A stretch of DNA of 7,118 nucleotides from an uncultured Oscillospiraceae bacterium (GTDB lineage Bacteria; Bacillota; Clostridia; Oscillospirales; Ruminococcaceae). A program made the position numbers and the translations under genes. Below the pieces are notes generated by a model. That model was not told the DNA's origin. It did not search any database and was given only the letters and a program-made list of their open reading frames with translations. Of the stretch, positions 1 to 5,457 are shown piece by piece. The stretch lies in assembly GCA_910578965.1 (NCBI GenBank), contig CAJTSP010000135.1, positions 1 through 7,118 of the forward strand, in the 5' to 3' direction. Positions within the stretch are counted from its first letter, which is position 1; every line of letters begins with the position of its first letter.

Positions 1-229
1 GCTGGGCTTCCGGCAAGGCGTCCTGCGGCCCGCTCGGGGCCGGCTGGCCGTTTTTAAGCGAGTACCAGGTATGGGTGCCAAAATCCAGGATAGGCGGCCC
101 AATGAACCAGCCTAAAGCAAACAAGGCCGCCGCGCCCAGCAGCCAGCCCAGTATGCGGCCCACCTGGCGCCGGCTCACTACACTGCCGCGCCGGTAATGC
201 TTGACCTTGCCCAGACTTTTTTTTGCCAT
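1..229 (-). CDS. N-terminal part of an unrecognised membrane-anchored protein (cut by window edge)
   Basis: The first 76 codons of a minus-strand gene are visible, starting at the ATG at 229-227 and running off the left edge without a stop. The N-terminus is strongly basic (MAKKSLGKVKHYRRG, then SRRQ). One hydrophobic segment follows at about residues 26-44, then a short stretch (GPPILDFGTHTWY) and a Pro/Ser/Gln-rich, linker-like run. This predicts a cytoplasmic N-terminus, a signal anchor and an extracytoplasmic body. There is no lipobox or clear signal-peptidase site. A modest AAAGGGCGG ribosome site precedes the ATG. The gene begins 36 nt after rnfA, so it may be the last operon member, though a small hairpin lies between. 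It is not RnfB (no ferredoxin cysteines visible) and does not resemble the start of RnfG beyond having one membrane helix. Resemblance to anchored putative glycoside hydrolases of gut clostridia is only an impression. The gene is real with good confidence; its function is unknown. Confidence 0.7.
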   Translation of the reverse strand, partial: MAKKSLGKVKHYRRGSVVSRRQVGRILGWLLGAAALFALGWFIGPPILDFGTHTWYSLKNGQPAPSGPQDALPEAQ

Positions 230-248
230 GCCGCACCGCCCTTTCTGC

Positions 249-267
249 AAAAAGCGCCGCTGCGCTT
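249..267 (-). terminator. Small hairpin plus U-tract at the rnfA stop codon
   Basis: On the minus strand the sequence AAGCGC-AGCG-GCGCTT forms a 6-bp stem with a tetraloop (267-252), and the run of five T (253-249) partly forms the end of the stem. It overlaps the TAA stop of the rnfA-like gene. It looks like a weak intrinsic terminator or attenuator that would reduce read-through into the next gene. The stem is short, so partial termination is the most that can be claimed. Confidence 0.4.
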
Positions 268-874
268 AAATAACCACCATATGGCCGGTAAAGCCATAGA
301 TTGCCAGCGCCAGGATGCCCAGATACACCAAGGTGATGGGCAGCCCGCGGAAGCTGGCGGGAATCTCGCTGTTGTTGAGCCGTTCCTGTGCCTGGCCTAC
401 CACCGCCAGCGCCCCCGCATAGCCTATCCCGCTGCCCAGCGCAAAGCCAAAGCTCTGCAGCAGGGTGTAGCTTTGGGTTACGGTAACCAGCAAAGCCCCC
501 AGCACCGCGCAGTTAAAGGTAGCCAGCGGCAGGGCGCTCAGCATTTCGGGCACCCACGGCGCCTTAACCAGCTTGGAAAAGCCCAGCCAGACGATGCCCA
601 TCGACGCCCCCGCAGCCAGCACCATTACCAGCGGGCGCACGGCGCTGCGCTGTGCAAAATTGGCCAAGAGGCCGTTGGCATAATAGGCCATAGGCACGCA
701 CAGCAACTGCACCAGGGTAAGCAGGCCGGCAAAGCGTGCAAAATTTTCGCCGTCCATAACCAGCTTCACCAGCCGCGAAACCCCCAGCGCCCGGCTGAGC
801 ACTGCGTTTTGCGCAAATACCGCCAGCACCATGCTGAGGAAAAAGGCGCCCAGGCCCTGCAGTACAACGCTCAT
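266..874 (-). CDS. rnfA: RnfA-like (NqrE-like) integral membrane subunit, one cluster cysteine missing
   Basis: This is a 202-residue, highly hydrophobic protein with about six membrane segments, close to the usual RnfA length (about 190-200). Family identity is clear from LATFNCAVLG (residues 117-126), the following QSFGFALGSGIGYAG, and ERLNNSEIPASFRGLPI near 164-180, which matches the RnfA pattern of a small-residue helix followed by ER..-.-vP..FRG. In Rnf and Na+-NQR this subunit pairs with RnfE/NqrD as an inverted-topology dimer. Together they hold a [2Fe-2S] cluster in the membrane with two Cys from each. Here Cys122 (NCAVLG) is kept. The other motif, normally like NNFVL...LG-C-PF-GVS, reads QNAVLSRALGVS (22-33): the residues containing the Cys are missing. 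The ATG overlaps the rnfE stop (ATGA), and a strong purine-rich site (GGAGGGGAG) precedes it. Family membership is secure. Electron transport by the classical route is doubtful. Confidence 0.85.
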   Translation of the reverse strand: MSVVLQGLGAFFLSMVLAVFAQNAVLSRALGVSRLVKLVMDGENFARFAGLLTLVQLLCVPMAYYANGLLANFAQRSAVRPLVMVLAAGASMGIVWLGFSKLVKAPWVPEMLSALPLATFNCAVLGALLVTVTQSYTLLQSFGFALGSGIGYAGALAVVGQAQERLNNSEIPASFRGLPITLVYLGILALAIYGFTGHMVVI

Positions 875-1530
875 ACGCCGCCTCTCCCCTCCATGGTAAC
901 GTGGTGCTTATAGGCGGCTACCGCGCCCCGCCAGACAGCGCACAGGATACCCAGCAGGATGAAGCCGCCGGCCGGCAACGAGGCCATGGGCAGCAGCACC
1001 CTTTGGGTTACCGTATGGCCAAACACCGTCCCGGCAGACAGCAGCTCCCGCCCACAGCCCAGCAACAGCAGCACAATGCAGTAGCCGATGGTGGTACGCA
1101 ACCCCTTGCGCAGGGCGGTGGTGGGCCGCTCCTTCTGCACCGGGCGCTCGTACCGCTTGATGATGAGCGGCTCCACCACCAAAAGGGGCAGATAAAGCCC
1201 CAGTTGGATGACATCCACCCCGAACAGCAAGGCCATAACCTGATACACCCCGATGTAGAGCACCGAGGATATAAGGCAGTACACAAAGCCCCGCAGGGCA
1301 GGCCCGAGCTTTGCCGCACGGCTGATCTGCCCTCCCAGCAGCCGGGTAGGGGTGAGCAGCAGGGCCACCGCCACGCACAGGCGCAGGGCGTTTTGGCCGC
1401 TGGTTGCGGCCACCACCAGCGGCGCAAGGCCCAGCCCCTGCATTACAACGGGGTTGTTAAGGAAGATGCGGTCCCGCCGGGCGGTAACCTCCAGATTTTC
1501 GGCACGGCGCCGCGCTTCTTCAAGGTTCAT
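871..1530 (-). CDS. rnfE: RnfE-like (NqrD-like) integral membrane subunit lacking both cluster cysteines
   Basis: This is a 219-residue membrane protein. An in-frame extension to 1563 is possible, but the ATG at 1530 is preferred: it has a GGGAAGGGGG ribosome site about 10 nt upstream and forms the ATGA overlap with the rnfD stop. Signatures of RnfE/NqrD are NNPVVMQGLGLAP (25-37), YLPLLVVEPLII (113-124), GRELLSAGTVFG (160-171) and PAGGFILLG (186-194), in the right order and spacing. In the family the first motif ends GLCP and the second reads about IPLIVVNC-I-GRAEAF. Those two Cys are ligands of the intramembrane [2Fe-2S] cluster shared with RnfA. Here they are Ala36 and Pro121, and the GRAEAFA continuation is replaced by KRYERPVQ. 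The C-terminus is extended by a hydrophilic Lys/His/Arg-rich tail. It is translationally coupled to rnfD and rnfA. The fold assignment is confident; loss of cluster binding is read directly from the motif comparison, which was made from memory of the family. Confidence 0.83.
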   Translation of the reverse strand: MNLEEARRRAENLEVTARRDRIFLNNPVVMQGLGLAPLVVAATSGQNALRLCVAVALLLTPTRLLGGQISRAAKLGPALRGFVYCLISSVLYIGVYQVMALLFGVDVIQLGLYLPLLVVEPLIIKRYERPVQKERPTTALRKGLRTTIGYCIVLLLLGCGRELLSAGTVFGHTVTQRVLLPMASLPAGGFILLGILCAVWRGAVAAYKHHVTMEGRGGV

Positions 1531-2534
1531 TCCGCCGCGCCCCCTTCCCTTTTGGCGGGCCACCGTACGGCCCTGTCCAGCCAGCCGGACACCGAGTTAA
1601 CCGCCAGCAGCGCAAAGCAGACCCCGGTCTCATAACTGCCATAGTAGCGGAACATCATGGCGCAGACCCCCAGCAGCAGCCCGTACACTGCGCGCCCCCG
1701 GCCGGTTTTGGGCAGGGTAACCGGTTCGTTGATAAGGAAAACCGCCGTGTAAAGCATCCCGCCCGAAAGCATCTCGTACTTGAGCAGGCTCAGCCTCTCG
1801 CCGGCGTACTGCCACGGAAGCGAGGGCGGGATGCTGCCCAGCCGCGGAAAGCAAAAAGCCACCAGGGCGGCCGCTCCCAAAAAACACAAGGGGGCGGTGG
1901 GAGTGATGCGCTTTTGGGCCAAGAGATAGAGCGAGCAGGCCACGATCACCAGCGCCGCCGTAACCCCCATGGGCCCGGCGCAGTTGCCGAGCAAAAGGTT
2001 GAGGTCCGGGGTGGCGGGCACCCCGCCCGCCCGCAGGGCATGGTCAATCGAATCCACCAAGGCGGCCTCCTCGGCACTGCCCAGCGGCAGCGGAGAAAAG
2101 GGCTGCGGATAGCGGAAGATCTGTTCGGGCCAGCTCACCGCAGCCACTGCATAGCCCACCGCCGCCGGATGGAAGGGGTAGGAACCATACCCGCCAAAGG
2201 CCTCCTTACCCACCAGCACCGCCACCAGCACCGCGGTAACCAGAACCCTGTAATCCACCGAGGCCGGCATCAGCATGGCCATCAGCAAGGCAAAGGCCTC
2301 GCTGCTCATTTCATCCTTTTGGTAGGGGCGGCGGCGCACCACCGCCACCATGCGGTCGCACAGGTTGGCCGTAACCACCGCCACCAGGCAGAGCAGCGCC
2401 GGCCGCAGGCCATACAAATACACCGCCATCGCCAGCAGCGGAAGCATCATAAAGCAGATGTCCCGGTGCATGGCCGCGTTTTGCTGTAGCTGCAAAGCGG
2501 GCTGGGGGCTGTTTTGTTGTTGTTTGTTTTGCAT
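1527..2534 (-). CDS. rnfD: RnfD-like (NqrB-like) membrane subunit with degenerate flavin-attachment motif
   Basis: The protein has 335 residues, typical of RnfD and shorter than NqrB. The start chosen is the ATG at 2534, with AGGGAG 6 nt upstream; a TTG at 2552 is less likely. Matches to the family are GKEAFGGYGSYPFHPAA (109-125, family FGG-G-NPFNPA), LLLGNCAGPMG (180-190, family LFLGN-PG-IGE), FLINEPVTLPKTGRGRAVYG (266-285, family DPVTSP-T..G--iYG) and RYYGSYETGVCFALLAVN (296-313). Many membrane helices are evident. RnfD normally carries FMN esterified to Thr in an (S/T)GAT motif before LFLGN. Here the same region reads AGGVPATPDLNLLLGN (169-184): only Ala-Thr is kept, the preceding Asp and Ser/Thr-Gly are absent, and the linker to LLLGN is short. 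The Glu of GxIGE is Val191, and DP of DPVT is EP preceded by Asn. The N-terminal 20 residues are very Gln/Asn-rich. The gene lies 36 nt after rpe and overlaps rnfE. Family is confident, redox competence uncertain. Confidence 0.85.
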   Translation of the reverse strand: MQNKQQQNSPQPALQLQQNAAMHRDICFMMLPLLAMAVYLYGLRPALLCLVAVVTANLCDRMVAVVRRRPYQKDEMSSEAFALLMAMLMPASVDYRVLVTAVLVAVLVGKEAFGGYGSYPFHPAAVGYAVAAVSWPEQIFRYPQPFSPLPLGSAEEAALVDSIDHALRAGGVPATPDLNLLLGNCAGPMGVTAALVIVACSLYLLAQKRITPTAPLCFLGAAALVAFCFPRLGSIPPSLPWQYAGERLSLLKYEMLSGGMLYTAVFLINEPVTLPKTGRGRAVYGLLLGVCAMMFRYYGSYETGVCFALLAVNSVSGWLDRAVRWPAKREGGAAE

Positions 2535-2570
2535 TGGCTTCTCCCTGAACAAGCTGTCGCGGCCCCAGGC

Positions 2571-3224
2571 TCACAGCGCGCCGAGGCGGCGCACCGCGGC
2601 GGCCGGGTTGGGCGCGCAGAATATGGCGGTGCCGGCTACCAGCAAATTGGCGCCGGCCGCCCGGCAGGCGGGGGCGGTGCGCTCGTCTACCCCGCCGTCC
2701 ACCTCAAGCCAGAGCCCGCTATGGCCGGCCTTTTGGGCCTCGGCGTACAAAAATCGCAGCTTCTCCAGCGCAGCAGGCTGGAAAGCCTGCCCCCCAAAGC
2801 CCGGCTCGACGCTCATTACCAGCGCCAGCTCCAGCCGGCCCAAAAAGGGCAGCAGCGCCTTTGCCGGGGTGCCGGGCCGGATAGCCAACCCCGCGCCGCA
2901 GCCTGCGGCATGGATGGCCTCGATGGCTTCATCTGCCGGGCTCTCGGATTCCAGGTGAAAGGTGATGATGCCCGCGCCTGCCCCTGCAAAGGCTTGGATA
3001 TAGTCCAGCGGGCGGCTAACCATGAGATGGACGTCAAAAAAGGCGTCCGGCAAGGCCTTGTGCAGGCTTTGCAGCACCGGCACGCCCACCGTGAGGTTGG
3101 GCACAAAATGGCCGTCCATCACATCAAAATGCAGCATCCGGGCGCCGGCGTCCATCACGGTACGGCATTCCTGCCCCAAGGCCGAAAAATCTGCCGAGAG
3201 CAGCGACGGGCTGATACTGGCCAA
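2571..3224 (-). CDS. rpe: Ribulose-phosphate 3-epimerase
   Basis: This cytosolic TIM-barrel enzyme interconverts D-ribulose 5-phosphate and D-xylulose 5-phosphate in the non-oxidative pentose phosphate pathway. Its 217 residues fit the family (about 215-225). All signatures are present: ISPSLLSADF at 4-13, HFDVMDGHFVPN at 32-43, DVHLMV at 64-69, VEPGFGGQAF at 139-148 and EVDGGV at 174-179. The expected metal ligands are His32, Asp34, His66 and Asp176, with Asp34 and Asp176 as the acid/base pair; the phosphate-binding GGV and VAGTAIF segments are intact. No ATG fits: the N-terminus begins at a TTG (3224-3222) just before ASISPSLL, with an AAAGGGGGG ribosome site. It is the first gene of the operon and is followed 36 nt later by the rnfD-like gene with no terminator between, so co-transcription is likely. 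In many Firmicutes rpe follows rsgA, which is not the case here. Nothing suggests loss of activity. Confidence 0.96.
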   Translation of the reverse strand: MASISPSLLSADFSALGQECRTVMDAGARMLHFDVMDGHFVPNLTVGVPVLQSLHKALPDAFFDVHLMVSRPLDYIQAFAGAGAGIITFHLESESPADEAIEAIHAAGCGAGLAIRPGTPAKALLPFLGRLELALVMSVEPGFGGQAFQPAALEKLRFLYAEAQKAGHSGLWLEVDGGVDERTAPACRAAGANLLVAGTAIFCAPNPAAAVRRLGAL

Positions 3225-3230
3225 GCTGTT

Positions 3231-3239
3231 CCCCCCTTT
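3231..3239 (-). promoter_or_regulatory. Ribosome binding site that fixes the TTG start of rpe
   Basis: The minus strand carries AAAGGGGGG ending 6 nt before a TTG codon. The TTG is directly followed by codons for ASISPSLLSADF, the standard N-terminus of the epimerase. No ATG or GTG with a comparable site lies nearby in this frame, so TTG initiation is the best reading. Confidence 0.75.
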
Positions 3240-3276
3240 GCCGGCTACGGCGTGGTGCAAGCGATATATAGAGGTT

Positions 3277-3305
3277 ATTATACCGCAAACGCCTGCAAAA
3301 AGCAA
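3277..3305 (-). promoter_or_regulatory. Sigma70-type promoter for the rpe-rnfDEA operon
   Basis: On the minus strand a perfect -10 box TATAAT lies at 3282-3277, with TTGCTT (TTG kept) at 3305-3300 as -35 and a 17-nt spacer. Transcription would start near 3270, giving a 5' leader of about 45 nt before the rpe TTG. The AT-rich block stands out sharply from the GC-rich surroundings. Confidence 0.6.
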
Positions 3306-3346
3306 ACCGGCGCCAAGGCGGCGCGCGGGTATGCCGCGAAGGGGCC

Positions 3347-3368
3347 CCGGCCGTGCAGGAACGGCCGG
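3347..3368. repeat. Perfect inverted repeat between the divergent promoters
   Basis: CCGGCCGT and ACGGCCGG form a perfect 8-bp inverted repeat separated by 6 nt (3355-3360). It lies upstream of both -35 elements, in the short DNA between the two divergent promoters. It has no T-tract, so it is not a terminator for either strand. An operator for a dimeric regulator is possible, but chance is hard to exclude in GC-rich DNA. Confidence 0.35.
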
Positions 3369-3412
3369 ATGCCCGCCGCCCTTTTGGCCCAGGCAAAGCG
3401 GCAAACCCTCTC

Positions 3413-3441
3413 TTGATGAATCGGTACAGATTTTGTATAAT
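3413..3441 (+). promoter_or_regulatory. Sigma70-type promoter for the HD-GYP-like gene
   Basis: TTGATG (3413-3418, four of six consensus bases) and a perfect TATAAT (3436-3441) are separated by 17 nt. A start near 3448 gives a leader of about 70 nt before the ATG at 3519. The gene has no upstream partner on its strand, so this is very likely its own promoter. Confidence 0.7.
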
Positions 3442-3451
3442 ATATACCATA

Positions 3452-3503
3452 GGCAGGATGCTGGCGCAGAGCGACCCCTGCCGCAAAAACAACAGGCCCT
3501 GCC
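3452..3503 (+). promoter_or_regulatory. Leader of the HD-GYP-like gene with alternative pairing segments
   Basis: In the predicted leader, GGCAGG (3452-3457) can pair with CCTGCC at 3477-3482 or with an identical CCTGCC at 3498-3503. The second copy abuts the ribosome site GGAAAGG (3504-3510). The octamer CCCTGCCG occurs twice (3476-3483 and 3497-3504). The two pairings are mutually exclusive and the second could affect ribosome access. It matches no riboswitch family I recognise, and the stems are only 6 bp. Confidence 0.2.
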
Positions 3504-3518
3504 GGAAAGGACCGCCCC

Positions 3519-5369
3519 ATGCAAGCCGCACATCAAGCCTACCTGAACAACCTTGCCGACGCCCGCAGCCTGGTAAAGCCCCATTTTGAAAACGAGGTAT
3601 CGGACGAGGCGGTCATCGCCGCCATCCGGCGCAATGCCGCCGAGCTGTACCGGCTGCATACCGAGGATGATGCACTCCTGGAGGAAATCCTTTTTTCCAA
3701 AACGCCCGAGGCCCTCACGGCCGAAGAAGCCGGCGCGCTGCGCGAGTTGGCCGACGCCCTTTTTAATTTTAACCGCAGCCCGGATGTCGGAATCGCCTAC
3801 CGCATCCATCAACTGCTGTACGGATATGCCGTGCAGTGCGGCGATACCGACGGGATGGTGCGGGAGCTGTATTTCCAGGGGATCACCCTGTTTTACCTCA
3901 ACGTGCGGGATCCAACCATCCAGGTAAACCTGTTCGGGCAGAAGATCGGGGAATATTTCCGGGCCGGCGCGGCGTATTTTGCCCAGTATGAGCAGTTGCA
4001 CAACCCCGAAACCCGCAGCTACATCATCCGATGCATGGGCAACATCAAATATGGCCTGCCGCTCGAGCGCCCCGCCTGGGAGGAGGCCGGCGGGCGCACC
4101 CCCTGGGACGCCTACCTCGAGGTGTTTGACCAGACGATGGCGGTTGTGCAGGACCCCCGCTACCGCCGGATGGACCCCGGCATCCCATGGGACAGCTTTT
4201 GCTACACCCTGCATTACGACCGCACCCAGTTTTTGTCGTCCCTGCGGGAACGGCCAAACCCGGCTATGGCCGCTGCCGTGCTGGAATCGGCCGAGTATGT
4301 TTACCGTCATCAGGAGCAGATCGCTGCGGCCGGCGAGCGTGCGGTGGGCGCGCGCACCCAGTATGTATACGGCGCGGCCCGCTATCATGCCGGCCGGCTG
4401 GAGCTGGAGGAACTGGTCTCCACCTTGTTTGGCATCTGCGAGGGGTGCGGGCCGCAGGATTTCTCCGGAGACGGCATCTGGGCCAACCTTGCCGCGCCGG
4501 AATACCTCTACTGGTATGCGCTCTGCCTTGAGCCGGAGCGGCTGCAGTTGCTCGAGGCCCGGCTGAAGGCTGTGATGGATCGGCGGATGGACTACCTCTT
4601 CCGGCTGCCGGTGGGTGAGAATGCGGGCCAGGTTTCGCATCTCCTGCAGGCGACGGTGGAACATTCCTCCCGCGCCGACGACCTATTTTCGGACCGGGTG
4701 CTACATTATATCCTGGCCTGCCACCCGCCCACCTTTGTGCATTCGGAGGTAGTGGGCTGCATGGCCCGCTGGTTCTGCGCGCGGTTTGCCGAGGTAGCGC
4801 CCGAGCGGCTGAACGGCCTATTTGGCTTTGAAAACCCCCTCCAGCAGCCCGGCGGCCTTGCCGAGCTGTTGGAGCAGGCCTACCGGGCCGGGCTTTACCA
4901 CGACACCGGCAAAAGCATGCTGCTGGGCTATGTGGGCCAGTACAGCCGCCGCCTACTGGACGAGGAGTTTGCCTGCATCAAGCTGCACCCGCGCTTTGGC
5001 CGCTCGCTGCTGGAAAACCTCGGCCTTTCCGACCATGCCTGTGCCGCCCAATACCACCACCGCACCTACGACCTTGCCGGCGGCTATCCCGCCGTGGCTG
5101 CCGGATGCCCCGCCCGTGCAGCCCTGATGGTGGATATCATTACGGTAGTGGACGCGCTGGACGCCGGGACCGACAATGTGGGCCGCAGCTACGCCGCCGC
5201 CAAAAGCTTTGATAAATTGGCGGAGGAGCTGCGGGCCGGCAAGGGTACCCGCTACGCGCCTGCCGTGGTGGAGCTGCTGGACGACGCCGATTTTTACGAG
5301 GCGACCCGCCGGCATCTGGACGACAGCCGCCGCAGCGCCTACCTGCACGCCTACCGACAAAAGGGCTGA
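3519..5369 (+). CDS. HD-GYP-like metal-dependent phosphohydrolase with long N-terminal helical region
   Basis: This is a 616-residue soluble protein with no signal peptide or membrane segment. The ATG at 3519 has GGAAAGG a suitable distance upstream. Residues 1 to about 390 appear mostly helical and match no family I can name; they may be a sensory or TPR-like scaffold. The C-terminus (about 400-600) follows the HD-GYP plan: His408 (FVHSEVV), His461-Asp462 in AGLYHDTGKSML, His490 (KLHPRFGRSLL), His513-His514 with GGYP at 521-524, and Asp545 (TVVDALDAGTDNVGRSYA). The metal ligands and HDxGK lysine of a binuclear site are therefore all present. HD-GYP enzymes typically hydrolyse cyclic di-GMP, some cGAMP. 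The signature HHExxDGxGYP is altered here to HHRTYDLAGGYP, with Glu changed to Arg and one extra residue, so the substrate is uncertain. The gene is monocistronic, divergent from rpe, and is followed by hairpins. Hydrolase fold is confident; cyclic-dinucleotide specificity is not. Confidence 0.8.
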   Translation: MQAAHQAYLNNLADARSLVKPHFENEVSDEAVIAAIRRNAAELYRLHTEDDALLEEILFSKTPEALTAEEAGALRELADALFNFNRSPDVGIAYRIHQLLYGYAVQCGDTDGMVRELYFQGITLFYLNVRDPTIQVNLFGQKIGEYFRAGAAYFAQYEQLHNPETRSYIIRCMGNIKYGLPLERPAWEEAGGRTPWDAYLEVFDQTMAVVQDPRYRRMDPGIPWDSFCYTLHYDRTQFLSSLRERPNPAMAAAVLESAEYVYRHQEQIAAAGERAVGARTQYVYGAARYHAGRLELEELVSTLFGICEGCGPQDFSGDGIWANLAAPEYLYWYALCLEPERLQLLEARLKAVMDRRMDYLFRLPVGENAGQVSHLLQATVEHSSRADDLFSDRVLHYILACHPPTFVHSEVVGCMARWFCARFAEVAPERLNGLFGFENPLQQPGGLAELLEQAYRAGLYHDTGKSMLLGYVGQYSRRLLDEEFACIKLHPRFGRSLLENLGLSDHACAAQYHHRTYDLAGGYPAVAAGCPARAALMVDIITVVDALDAGTDNVGRSYAAAKSFDKLAEELRAGKGTRYAPAVVELLDDADFYEATRRHLDDSRRSAYLHAYRQKG

Positions 5370-5381
5370 GCCCTCCCGCCC

Positions 5382-5411
5382 TAAAAACAGCCGCCCGGCC
5401 CAATGGGCGGT
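5382..5411 (-). terminator. Hairpin with T-tract facing minus-strand transcripts
   Basis: CCGCCC (5391-5396) pairs with GGGCGG (5405-5410) around an 8-nt loop. On the minus strand the hairpin is followed by CTGTTTTTAG, a usable U-tract; on the plus strand no U-tract follows. It would stop transcripts from the recombinase side before they run antisense into the HD-GYP-like gene. It lies only 13-40 nt after that gene's stop. Confidence 0.5.
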
Positions 5412-5457
5412 GGTCGTAAAACAGTATTAGGCAAAAGCCTGAAAATCTTGTGTTTTC
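5412..5457. other. AT-rich junction, candidate edge of the integrated element
   Basis: This 46-nt non-coding patch is markedly AT-richer than the HD-GYP-like gene and separates it from the recombinase. It contains a hyphenated palindrome, TTAGGC-AAAA-GCCTGA (5427-5442), and a second short one, GAAAA...TTTTC (5441-5457). The end of an element carrying a terminal serine recombinase gene is expected just outside that gene, so the crossover site probably lies here. The other end is outside the window, so the exact att core cannot be set. Confidence 0.4.

Noticed and set aside
197..913. Plus-strand open frame opposite the rnfA-like gene
   Set aside because: It is Gln/His/Ala-rich with no domain, no ribosome site, and lies opposite a gene with clear family motifs; a composition shadow.
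901..1635. Plus-strand open frame opposite the rnfE-like gene
   Set aside because: Low-complexity Gln/His/Pro-rich product without homology cues, antisense to a conserved membrane gene.
266..2534. Naming the trio as Na+-NQR subunits NqrB, NqrD and NqrE
   Set aside because: These families are homologous, but the RnfD-like protein is 335 residues (RnfD-sized rather than NqrB-sized). Because nqrC, nqrA and nqrF are absent too, the Rnf names are kept only as a family label.
266..2534. Treating the rnfDEA-like genes as pseudogenes
   Set aside because: All three have full length, open frames, good ribosome sites and tight translational coupling. The structural motifs remain and only specific cofactor residues differ, which argues for a changed function rather than decay.
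1914..3416. Two plus-strand open frames (1914-2489 and 2514-3416) opposite rnfD and rpe
   Set aside because: Both have biased Gln/His/Arg composition and no start signals, and both mirror well-supported genes.
3277..3450. tRNA, riboswitch or CRISPR repeat in the divergent intergenic region
   Set aside because: No cloverleaf, conserved riboswitch core or regularly spaced repeat is visible; the AT-rich words are explained by the two promoters.
2571..4664. A minus-strand open frame of nearly 700 codons that ends with rpe and runs antisense through half of the HD-GYP-like gene
   Set aside because: Only the last 217 codons encode a recognised protein, beginning at a TTG with a ribosome site. The upstream part is the antisense of a well-supported plus-strand gene and crosses both promoters; GC-rich DNA keeps the frame open by chance.
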